From Streptomyces cinnabarinus (GTDB lineage Bacteria > Actinomycetota > Actinomycetes > Streptomycetales > Streptomycetaceae), in assembly GCF_027270315.1 (NCBI RefSeq), contig NZ_CP114413.1, positions 5,828,001 to 5,892,000 of the forward strand: DNA of 64,000 nt, read 5' to 3'. The notes under the pieces are model-generated. The model was not told where the DNA came from, searched no databases, and saw nothing but the letters and a program-made list of their open reading frames with translations. Position 1 is the stretch's first letter, and every line of letters starts with the position of its first letter. The position numbers and the translations under genes were made by a program. Shown piece after piece: positions 48,980 through 56,475 of this stretch.

Positions 48980-50593
48980 GTGGGACGCCACAGTCGGCGA
49001 GGGCCTGCGCCGAAGAGCGAGGCAGCCGCGGACTCGGCCGGGCGGCGCAGGGGGGCGCAGGGGGGTTCTCGGGCTCCTCAAGCGCCTCGGGCGCCTCAGG
49101 CTCCTCAAGGGGGTCCGGGGGGTCCGGGGGGTCCGGGGGGTCCGGGGGGTCCGGGGGTTTCTGACGGGGCGCCGACTCGCGGAGTCCCTAGATTTCCTGA
49201 CGGCACGCCGGCTCATGGTGTGCCCAGGTATGCCGATGGAACGCCGGCTCATGGTGTGCCGCGCTACGCCGACGGCACTCCCGCGCGTGGGGTGCCCCGG
49301 CTTCCTGACGGCACGCCCGCGCATGGGTTTCCGCGGCTTCCCGACGGGACCCCGGCGTACGGGTTTCCGCATCTCCCTGACGGGACTCCGGCGCACGGGT
49401 TCCCCCGGCTGCCTGATGGCACTCCCGCGCATGGCAGCCCTCGGTTCCCGGATGGCACTCCCGCGCACGGCTTTCCACGGGTCCGGGGTGGGCACCCCGA
49501 GCAGCGTGAACAGGGTGGTGGCTGGGGCGAGTTGAGGCCCGGTCAGGGGGCGGCCGCCGGTGGGGTCGCGGGTGGCGTCTCGATACCGCGGCAGCGGCCT
49601 CCGGGGTTCCACGGCGGGCCGAAGCAGGAGTATGTCGACGCCTTCGACCAGGACGTCGACGTCCTCACGCCCCGCACCTCCGCCGATCCCTACTCCACCG
49701 TCACCGACTGGTCCGCCGCCGATGTCGGCGTGCCCAGCGACACCGGCTCCGGCTACCCGCCGCCCACCGGCAAACCCGCGTCCGGCAGGAGCCCCAAGGG
49801 GCGTGCCTTCACCGGTATCGCGGCCGCCGCCGTCACCACCGTGCTCGCGGTCGTGGTCGCCGGCCAGGTCACGGACCGGGGCGCGGACTCCGGCGTACGG
49901 TCTCAGCCGGCCACCGACCAGGCGCGGGACGCCCGGGACCCCGCGTCGCGCGGGGACGAGCGGCCGACGCCCTCCGAGCCCGCCGCGGCGCCGCTGACGT
50001 ACGAGCAGAAGATGGGCAAGACGTACGCGCTCAGCGCCACGCTCGACGGGTCGGGGAAGTTCGACGCCGTGAAGGGTGTCGACAAGGCGCCCGGCGCGGG
50101 GCAGAAGTTCACCTACCGCGTCGATGTCGAGCAAGGGCTCGGGCTGGACGGTGAGCTGTTCGCGCAGGCCGTGCAGAAGACCCTGAACGACGACCGGAGT
50201 TGGGCCCATGACGGGGCCCGTACCTTCGAGCGGATCCACTCCGGCGAACCCGACTTCGTGATCACCCTGGCCAGCCCGGGGACGACCGCCGAATGGTGTG
50301 CCAAGTCGAGCCTGGACACGACCGTGGACAATGTGTCCTGCGATTCGGCCGCCACCGAGCGCGTGATGATCAATGCCTATCGGTGGGCGCAGGGGTCGGA
50401 GACCTTCGGGGACCGCATTCACGCCTACCGGCAGATGCTGATCAACCACGAGGTCGGTCACCGGCTCGGCTTCCACCACGTGACCTGCGACAAGGACGGC
50501 GAACTCGCCCCCGTCATGCAGCAGCAGACCAAGTTCCTCGACCATGACGGGATCAGCTGCCGCCCCAACCCCTGGGCGTATCCCGGGAGTTGA
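48980..50593 (+). CDS. DUF3152 membrane metallopeptidase with 12-residue repeat array
   Basis: 537-residue protein of three parts. Residues 1-170 are cytoplasmic and low-complexity: a GGPGGPGG run, then eight copies of a 12-residue unit like 'RLPDGTPAHGFP'. A membrane helix follows at about 275-297 ('GIAAAAVTTVLAVVVAG'). The outer domain (about 340-537) is DUF3152, a zinc-metallopeptidase-like fold with 'HEVGHRLGFHHVTC' (HExxH-like with third His) and paired Cys ('EWCAKSSLDTTVDNVSC'). GTG 48980 gives the only complete frame. Rv3207c is the mycobacterial counterpart. Substrate unknown. Confidence 0.87.
   Translation: MGRHSRRGPAPKSEAAADSAGRRRGAQGGSRAPQAPRAPQAPQGGPGGPGGPGGPGGPGVSDGAPTRGVPRFPDGTPAHGVPRYADGTPAHGVPRYADGTPARGVPRLPDGTPAHGFPRLPDGTPAYGFPHLPDGTPAHGFPRLPDGTPAHGSPRFPDGTPAHGFPRVRGGHPEQREQGGGWGELRPGQGAAAGGVAGGVSIPRQRPPGFHGGPKQEYVDAFDQDVDVLTPRTSADPYSTVTDWSAADVGVPSDTGSGYPPPTGKPASGRSPKGRAFTGIAAAAVTTVLAVVVAGQVTDRGADSGVRSQPATDQARDARDPASRGDERPTPSEPAAAPLTYEQKMGKTYALSATLDGSGKFDAVKGVDKAPGAGQKFTYRVDVEQGLGLDGELFAQAVQKTLNDDRSWAHDGARTFERIHSGEPDFVITLASPGTTAEWCAKSSLDTTVDNVSCDSAATERVMINAYRWAQGSETFGDRIHAYRQMLINHEVGHRLGFHHVTCDKDGELAPVMQQQTKFLDHDGISCRPNPWAYPGS
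49190..49477 (+). repeat. Eight tandem 36-bp units encoding a 12-residue repeat
   Basis: Each unit encodes R/H-[FYL]-[PA]-DGTPA-[HYR]-G-[VFS]-P. The copies differ at many synonymous sites, so the array is old or selected at protein level. A degenerate ninth unit precedes it. A GGTCCGGGG tandem (about 49107-49158) encoding GGPGG lies just upstream. Confidence 0.85.
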
Positions 50594-50913
50594 CGGGCGG
50601 CTCAGTCGTCACGTTGACATGCGTGGAAAGTTCATACATATTTCTGCGCATGTCGTCCCACCGCGTGTCCGCCCGCGCAGCCATCGAGCTGGCGCTGATC
50701 GGCGTGACCGCTCTCTGCGTGGCCGACGTTCACTGTCGCTGACGCCCGCCCCTGGCGTGTGCGTCGCGCGTTCCTTCCTTCGGTTCCCTCCCTGACCAGG
50801 CCCCCGTTCGGGCTGGTTCGGGGCTCCGGCGACTCATGCGTCCGGGCAGACGTCTGTGCATCTCTGTCTCACATTCCGTCAGCCTGTCTCTGTATGCGAG
50901 AGGTCGTTCTTCG
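50594..50913 (+). other. Leader region of the second ABC transporter operon
   Basis: 320 bp between the DUF3152 gene and the ABC binding-protein gene. It contains a consensus -35 TTGACA (50613-50618), with a CATATT or TACATA -10 candidate 15-17 nt on, the 30-codon ORF listed separately, and a bulged hairpin near 50799-50821 (ACCAG/CTGGT with CCC/GGG). The order promoter-peptide-hairpin-transporter resembles an attenuator. Confidence 0.5.
50650..50742 (+). CDS. Possible 30-aa leader peptide
   Basis: Short ORF read by hand: 'MSSHRVSARAAIELALIGVT' and then 'ALCVADVHCR', stop TGA. It contains two Cys near the end and a hydrophobic middle. It sits just after a TTGACA promoter, with no strong Shine-Dalgarno sequence, and 171 nt before the ABC binding-protein start. 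Short actinobacterial leader peptides with Cys near the C-terminus are known in front of cysteine/sulfur genes. That link is an analogy; nothing shows the transporter moves sulfur compounds. Confidence 0.45.
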   Translation: MSSHRVSARAAIELALIGVTALCVADVHCR

Positions 50914-52626
50914 ATGCGTCCATCGTCCCTGCTCAGCGCCCGCGTGGCCGCCGTCCTGGTGGTCCTTGCCACAGGCGCCGCCGCCTGCGGCCCCGAGGAC
51001 AACGATGCCAAGGGGTCGGCCGGAGACTCCACCCCGCACCAGGGCGGCACACTCACCGTCCTGAACTCCAATCCACAGCAGGACTTCGATCCCGCCCGGC
51101 TGTACACCTCCGGCGGCGGAAACGTCCCGTCGCTGGTCTTCCGCACCCTCACCACCCGTAACAGGGAGGACGGCGCGGCGGGCGCCGAGGTCGTCCCCGA
51201 CCTCGCCACCGACACCGGGCGGCCCAACAAGGACGCGACGGTGTGGACGTACACCCTGAAGGAGGGCCTGAAGTACGAGGACGGTACGCCGATCACCTCG
51301 GCCGATGTGAAGTACGGCATCGAGCGGTCCTTCGCCGCCGAACTCTCCGGTGGCGCCCCCTACTTGCGGGACTGGCTGATCGGCGGTGCCGACTACGAGG
51401 GGCCGTACAAGGACAAGGGCGGTCTGGGCTCGATCGAGACGCCGGACGCGCGGACCATCGTCTTCCGGCTGAACAAGCCCGAGGGCGAGTTCCCGTACCT
51501 GGCCACTCAGACGCAGTTCGCGCCGGTGCCCGAGGCCAGGGACACGGGGACGAAGTACGAGGAGCACCCGGTCTCCTCGGGGCCGTACAAGGTCGTGAAG
51601 AACGAGAACGACGGTGAGCGGCTGATCCTGGAGCGGAACACCCACTGGTCCGCCTCGACCGACGCCGAGCGCAAGGCCTACCCGGACCGGATCGACGTAC
51701 GCTCCGGGCTCGACCCGGCCGTGATCAACCAGCGGCTGTCGGCGTCCCAGGGGGCGGACGCGGCGGCCGTCACGACGGACACCAACCTGGGCCCCGCCGA
51801 GCTGGCCAAGGTGACCGGTGACCAGGAGCTCGCGTCCCGCGTGGGGACGGGGCACTTCGGCTACACCAACTACATCGCGTTCAACCCGAAGGTGAAGCCG
51901 TTCGACAACGCCAAGGTGCGGCAGGCGATCGCGTACGCGATCGACCGCTCGTCCGTCGTCAACGCGGCGGGCGGATCGGCGCTGGCCGAGGCCGCCACGA
52001 CCTTCCTGCCGAGCCAGAAGTCCTTCGGCTACACGCCCTACGACCACTTCCCGGCCGGTGGCTCCGGCGACCCGGCCAAGGCCGAGGAGCTGCTGAAGGA
52101 GGCGGGTCACGCGGACGGGCTCACCGTCACGCTGACCCACTCCAACGCCAAGGACTTCGAGACCAGCCCGGAGTTGGCGACGGCCATCCAGGACGCGCTG
52201 AAGAAGGCGGGTATCACGGTCGAGCTGGAGGGCCTGGAGGAGAACGACTACTCGGACAAGATCCACAACGCCGGGACCGAGCCCGGGTTCTTCCTCGCCC
52301 ACTGGGGTGCCGACTGGCCTTCCGGCGGCCCCTTCCTCGCTCCGATCTTCGACGGCCGGCAGATCGTGAAGAACGGCGCCAACTTCAACACCAGCTTCCT
52401 CAATGATGATTCGGTCAATGCGGAGATTGACGCGATCAACAAGTTGACCGACCTTGACGCGGCCGCCCAGAGGTGGGGTGCCCTGGACAAGGAGATCGGC
52501 GAGCGGGCACTGACCGTGCCGCTGTTCCACCCGGTCTACAAGCGGCTCTACGGCGAGGACATCAAGAACGTCGTGATCAGCGACTGGACCGGTGTGCTGG
52601 ACATCTCGCAGGTCGCGGTCAAGTAG
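50914..52626 (+). CDS. ABC transporter substrate-binding lipoprotein, family 5
   Basis: 570-residue extracytoplasmic binding protein for peptides or similar solutes. The signal peptide ends in a lipobox around 'VLATGAAACGPED' (Cys about 25), so it is lipid-anchored. SBP_bac_5 features include 'GGTLTVLNSNPQQDFDPARL', 'YEDGTPITSADVKYGIER' and 'SSGPYKVVKNENDGERLILE'. ATG 50914 ('MRPSSLLSARVAAV') with GAGAGG upstream is chosen; an in-frame ATG at 50836 would bury the signal peptide. First gene of a four-gene operon; permeases follow in the reversed order C then B. Confidence 0.93.
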   Translation: MRPSSLLSARVAAVLVVLATGAAACGPEDNDAKGSAGDSTPHQGGTLTVLNSNPQQDFDPARLYTSGGGNVPSLVFRTLTTRNREDGAAGAEVVPDLATDTGRPNKDATVWTYTLKEGLKYEDGTPITSADVKYGIERSFAAELSGGAPYLRDWLIGGADYEGPYKDKGGLGSIETPDARTIVFRLNKPEGEFPYLATQTQFAPVPEARDTGTKYEEHPVSSGPYKVVKNENDGERLILERNTHWSASTDAERKAYPDRIDVRSGLDPAVINQRLSASQGADAAAVTTDTNLGPAELAKVTGDQELASRVGTGHFGYTNYIAFNPKVKPFDNAKVRQAIAYAIDRSSVVNAAGGSALAEAATTFLPSQKSFGYTPYDHFPAGGSGDPAKAEELLKEAGHADGLTVTLTHSNAKDFETSPELATAIQDALKKAGITVELEGLEENDYSDKIHNAGTEPGFFLAHWGADWPSGGPFLAPIFDGRQIVKNGANFNTSFLNDDSVNAEIDAINKLTDLDAAAQRWGALDKEIGERALTVPLFHPVYKRLYGEDIKNVVISDWTGVLDISQVAVK

Positions 52627-52630
52627 CGCG

Positions 52631-53623
52631 ATGAGTGAGGCACTTGTCGCCGTCGACGCGCCCGGGGCGGTCAGCGCCGCCCCGGGCGCCTCGGGGGCAC
52701 GTCGGTTCCGGCGGCGGCTGCGGACGCAGCGCGCCGCCCTGGTCGCGGCAGGCGCGGTCGCGCTGCTGATCCTCGTCGCGCTCGCGGCACCCCTGCTCAC
52801 GGCCCTGGAGGGCCAGGACCCGACCACCTATCACCCCGCCCTGGTGGACTCCGCGCGCGGAGGGGTGCCGATCGGGTCCTTCGGAGGCGTCAGCGGCGAG
52901 CACTGGCTGGGCGTCGAGCCGCAGACCGGGCGGGACCTGTTCGCGCGGCTGGTGTACGGCGCGCGGGTGTCGCTGGGGGTCGCGCTGGCCGCGACCGTCG
53001 TCCAGATGTTGATCGGTGTCTCGATGGGGCTCGGGGCCGCGCTCGGTGGTCAATGGGTTGATCAACTGTTGAGCCGGTGCACGGACATCATCATCGCCAT
53101 GCCGCTGATGATCATGGCGTTGGCGCTGCTGGCGATCGTCCCGTCGAGCTTCCCGCGGCCCGTGCTGGTCGCCCTCGTCATCGGTCTGATCGGCTGGGGC
53201 AACATCGCGAAGATCGTGCGCGCCCGCACACTCACCCTCAAGGAGCTCGACTATGTCGCCGCGGCCCGGCTCAGCGGCTGGGGCACCCTCCGGATCGCCC
53301 GCCGCGAACTGCTGCCCGGAGTCGCCGCGCCCGTCATCACCTACGCCGCGCTCCTCGTCCCGTCCAACATCAGCGTCGAGGCCGCCCTGTCCTTCCTCGG
53401 CGTCGGGGTGAAGCCGCCGACCCCGTCGTGGGGACAGATGCTCACCTCCGCCGATGTCTGGTACCAGGCCGCCCCGCAGTACCTGCTGCTGCCCGCGGGC
53501 GCCCTGTTCGTCACCGTCCTCGCCCTGACCGTCCTCGGCGACGGCGTCCGCACCGCCCTCGACCCCCGCGCGGCCTCCCGCCTGCGCGTCGGAACGGGCC
53601 TCAAGAGGGAGTCCGGGGCATGA
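52631..53623 (+). CDS. ABC transporter permease, DppC type
   Basis: 330-residue membrane subunit. N-terminal hydrophilic part (1-35), first helix at about 38-58 ('LVAAGAVALLILVALAAPLL'), and periplasmic segment with 'EPQTGRDLFARLVYGARVS', a strong OppC/DppC signature. The EAA loop is 'ELDYVAAARLSGWGTLRI' and the last part has 'AALSFLGVGVKPPTPSWG'. ATG 52631 begins 4 nt after the SBP stop. The ATGA at its end is shared with the next permease gene. Confidence 0.93.
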   Translation: MSEALVAVDAPGAVSAAPGASGARRFRRRLRTQRAALVAAGAVALLILVALAAPLLTALEGQDPTTYHPALVDSARGGVPIGSFGGVSGEHWLGVEPQTGRDLFARLVYGARVSLGVALAATVVQMLIGVSMGLGAALGGQWVDQLLSRCTDIIIAMPLMIMALALLAIVPSSFPRPVLVALVIGLIGWGNIAKIVRARTLTLKELDYVAAARLSGWGTLRIARRELLPGVAAPVITYAALLVPSNISVEAALSFLGVGVKPPTPSWGQMLTSADVWYQAAPQYLLLPAGALFVTVLALTVLGDGVRTALDPRAASRLRVGTGLKRESGA

Positions 53624-54606
53624 ACTTCGTCGTGCGCCGCACGCTCGGCGCCCTGGTCACCCTGCTCGCGATCTCGGTGATCATCTACGTCGTCTTCTAC
53701 GTCACCCCCGGCAACGTCGCCCAGATCACCTGCGGTCCGCGCTGCTCGCCCGTCCAGGTCCAGCAGGTCGCGGACCAACTGCACCTCGACGACCCGCTGT
53801 ATGCGCGCTACTGGCACTTCCTGGAGGGCATCGTCGCGGGCCGGGACTACTCCACCGGCACCGCCGTGCAGCACTGCCCGGCGCCCTGCCTCGGGCTGTC
53901 GTACCAGAGCGACCAGCAGGTCACCCGGCTGATCCTGGCCAAGCTCCCGGTCAGCCTCTCGCTGGTGCTCGGCGCTATGGTGCTGTGGCTGGTCCTCGGG
54001 GTCGGCACCGGGGTGCTCTCGGCATGGCGGCGCGGCCGGCTCTCCGAGCGGATCCTCACCGGCGTCACCCTCGCCGGGACCGCCACGCCGGTCTTCGTCA
54101 TCGGCCTGATCCTGATGATCGTCGTCTGCGGTGAGCTGCGGCTGCTGCCCTTCCCGCAGTACGTGAACCTCACCGAGGACCCCGAGCAGTGGGCCTGGAA
54201 CCTGCTGCTGCCCTGGCTCTCGCTCGCCCTCATCGAGGCCGCCGCGTTCGCCCGGCTCACCAGGGCGTCGATGCTGGAGACACTGGCCGAGGACCACATC
54301 CGCACCTTCCGCGCGTATGGCGTGGGGGAGCGGTCGGTGGTCGGGCGGCACGCGCTGCGCGGGGCGTTCGCGCCGGTCATCGCGCTCAACGCCAACAACG
54401 TGGGCTCGGCGGTGGGCGGCGCGGTGCTCACCGAGACGCTGTTCGGACTGCCCGGAATCGGTCGGGAACTGGTCCATGCGGTCCAGGTGGTCGACCTGCC
54501 CGTCGTGGTCGGCATGGTCCTCGTCATCGGGTTCTTCGTCGTCGTCTCGAACGCCGTGGCGGATGTGCTGTACGCGGTGGCGGACCGAAGGGTGGTGCTG
54601 GCATGA
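53620..54606 (+). CDS. ABC transporter permease, DppB type
   Basis: 328-residue membrane subunit. It begins 'MNFVVRRTLGALVTLLAIS', the DppB first helix. The EAA loop is 'EDHIRTFRAYGVGERSVV', then 'VGGAVLTETLFGLPGIGREL'. Four Cys occur in the periplasmic loops ('ITCGPRCSP' and 'VQHCPAPCLG'), possibly in disulfides. ATG 53620 overlaps the previous stop and its own end overlaps the ATPase start (ATGA), so the operon is tightly coupled. Confidence 0.93.
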   Translation: MNFVVRRTLGALVTLLAISVIIYVVFYVTPGNVAQITCGPRCSPVQVQQVADQLHLDDPLYARYWHFLEGIVAGRDYSTGTAVQHCPAPCLGLSYQSDQQVTRLILAKLPVSLSLVLGAMVLWLVLGVGTGVLSAWRRGRLSERILTGVTLAGTATPVFVIGLILMIVVCGELRLLPFPQYVNLTEDPEQWAWNLLLPWLSLALIEAAAFARLTRASMLETLAEDHIRTFRAYGVGERSVVGRHALRGAFAPVIALNANNVGSAVGGAVLTETLFGLPGIGRELVHAVQVVDLPVVVGMVLVIGFFVVVSNAVADVLYAVADRRVVLA

Positions 54607-56285
54607 GCCTGGTCGAAGTCACCGGCCTCTCCGTGGAGTTCGGCGACCTGAGAGCCGTCGACGACCTGTCCTTCCGGCTGGCGCGGGGCGGCTCGCTCGC
54701 CCTGGTCGGGGAGTCCGGCTCGGGCAAGTCCACCGCCGCGGCCGCCCTGTTGGGGCTGCACCGGGGTACGGGGGCGCGGGTGAGCGGCGCGGTGCGGGTC
54801 GCCGGGGTCGACGTGGAGGAGGCGTCGGAGGAGGAGATACGGCGGCTGCGGGGCGCCAGGGCCGCGATGGTCTTCCAGGACCCGCTGTCGTCCCTGGACC
54901 CGTACTACGCGATCGGCGACCAGATCGCCGAGGTGTACCGCGTGCACACCCGCGCGTCCCGGCGCGCGGCACGCGCGCGTGCGGTGGAGGTACTGGACCG
55001 GGTGGGCATCCCGGACCCGGTACGGCGCTCCCGCGCGCGCCCGCACGAGTTCAGCGGCGGCATGCGCCAGCGCGCCCTGATCGCCATGGCGCTGGCCTGC
55101 GAGCCCGGGCTGCTGATCGCCGACGAGCCGACCACCGCGCTGGACGTGACCGTGCAGGCCCAGATCCTCGACCTGCTGCACGCCCTGCGCGCGGAGACCG
55201 GCATGGGGCTGCTGCTCGTCACGCACGACGTCGGAGTCGCCGCCGAGAGCGCCGAGGAGGTGCTGGTGATGCGGCACGGGCGGGTCGTCGAGCACGGGCC
55301 GGTCGACGCCGTCCTGGGATCGCCGGCCCAGCCGTACACGCGTGAGCTGCTCGGTGCCGTCCCGCGCGTGGACGCGCCGCGGGCGTCGTCTTCAGCGGTC
55401 TCGGAGGACGTAGCGGCATCGGGGGACGTAGCGGCATCGGGGGACGTAGCGGCTTCGGAGGAGGCGGTCTCGGAGAAGTCGGCGGTCTCGGAGGAGGTCG
55501 TGCTGGAGGCGAGTGGGCTCAGCCGGGTGTTCGGGCGGGGGAGGCGGGCGGTCACGGCCGTGGACGGGGTGTCGCTCACCGTCCGCCGGGGCGAGACGCT
55601 CGGCATCGTGGGGGAGAGCGGCAGCGGGAAGACCACCCTCGGGCGGATGCTCGTCGGGCTGCTCCGGCCCACGGCGGGCGAGGTCCGGCACGCGGGGCAC
55701 GCGCGCGTGGGCGTCGATCCGGCGGTGCAGATGGTCTTCCAGGACCCCGTCTCCTCCCTCAATCCCCGGCGCACCGTGGGCGAGTCGGTCGCGGCCCCGC
55801 TCCGTGCGCGGGGAGAGCGGGACGAGGGGCTCATCAGGGGGCGCGTGAGGGAACTGCTGGAGCGCGTGGGGCTCGAAGCGGCGCACTACGACCGCTACCC
55901 GCACGAGTTCAGCGGGGGACAGCGACAGCGCGTGGGCATCGCGCGGGCGCTCGCCGCCGACCCGCGCGTCATCGTCTGCGACGAGCCCGTCTCCGCGCTC
56001 GACGTCACCACACAGGCCCAGGTGGTCGCCCTTCTCGGCGAGTTGCAGCGCGAACTCGGACTCGCGCTCGTCTTCGTCGCGCACGACCTCGCCGTCGTCC
56101 GCCAGGTGAGCGACCGGGTCGCGGTGATGCGCGACGGGAGGATCGTCGAAGAGGGCCCGGCCGATGCTGTGTACGACCGCCCGCGCGAGGCGTACACCCG
56201 TCGGCTGCTGGCCGCCGTACCGGCCCTCGACCCGGCTCTCGCCGCCCGACGGCGGGTCGAGCGGCGGGAATTGGCCGTGACCTAA
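54603..56285 (+). CDS. Fused double ATP-binding protein (DppD-DppF fusion) of the peptide importer
   Basis: 560-residue protein carrying both ABC ATPases of the importer. First domain: 'GESGSGKSTAAAALLG' (Walker A), 'FSGGMRQRALIAMAL' (signature), 'LLIADEPTTALD'. Second domain from about 300: 'GESGSGKTTLGRMLVG', 'FSGGQRQRVGIARAL', 'VIVCDEPVSALD'. The linker (about 262-300) holds repeats of 'VAASGDVAASGD' encoded by 18-bp direct repeats. Because both subunits are one chain, their ratio is fixed at 1:1. ATG 54603 overlaps the permease stop. Confidence 0.93.
   Translation: MSLVEVTGLSVEFGDLRAVDDLSFRLARGGSLALVGESGSGKSTAAAALLGLHRGTGARVSGAVRVAGVDVEEASEEEIRRLRGARAAMVFQDPLSSLDPYYAIGDQIAEVYRVHTRASRRAARARAVEVLDRVGIPDPVRRSRARPHEFSGGMRQRALIAMALACEPGLLIADEPTTALDVTVQAQILDLLHALRAETGMGLLLVTHDVGVAAESAEEVLVMRHGRVVEHGPVDAVLGSPAQPYTRELLGAVPRVDAPRASSSAVSEDVAASGDVAASGDVAASEEAVSEKSAVSEEVVLEASGLSRVFGRGRRAVTAVDGVSLTVRRGETLGIVGESGSGKTTLGRMLVGLLRPTAGEVRHAGHARVGVDPAVQMVFQDPVSSLNPRRTVGESVAAPLRARGERDEGLIRGRVRELLERVGLEAAHYDRYPHEFSGGQRQRVGIARALAADPRVIVCDEPVSALDVTTQAQVVALLGELQRELGLALVFVAHDLAVVRQVSDRVAVMRDGRIVEEGPADAVYDRPREAYTRRLLAAVPALDPALAARRRVERRELAVT
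55406..55462 (+). repeat. Three 18-bp direct repeats in the ATPase linker
   Basis: GACGTAGCGGCATCGGGG and near-identical copies occur three times in tandem, encoding the 'DVAASG' repeats between the two ATPase domains. A slippage-prone, probably flexible linker. Confidence 0.75.
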
Positions 56286-56361
56286 CGAAACGTAACTGCA
56301 TGATCTCTTAGCGCGACGAAACGCGACCCGCACGGGAAAGTTACGACCGTTCACCCCTTTT

Positions 56362-56395
56362 GGTGGCGCGATGGACAACCGTCCGTCGCGCCACC
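56362..56395 (+). terminator. Hairpin between ABC operon and glycosyltransferase gene
   Basis: 10-bp perfect stem GGTGGCGCGA (56362-56371) with 56386-56395, plus an inner GGAC/GTCC pair. It lies 77 nt after the ATPase stop and 81 nt before the glycosyltransferase start, and could terminate the ABC operon or attenuate the next one. Confidence 0.6.
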
Positions 56396-56475
56396 GCCTT
56401 GTCCGCATACGTTCGTCCCGCTGCGAGCCGTCGGGTCAACGGCGGCTCCCCTTACGGGAGATCGGGGGTGCGCTC

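Noticed and set aside
49190..49477. Tandem 36-bp repeats as a possible mobile or regulatory array
   Set aside because: They stay in frame with conserved residues inside the DUF3152 gene.
50836..50913. Upstream ATG extending the second binding protein by 26 residues
   Set aside because: It would put an unusual segment before a normal lipoprotein signal peptide, and the downstream ATG has a better ribosome site.
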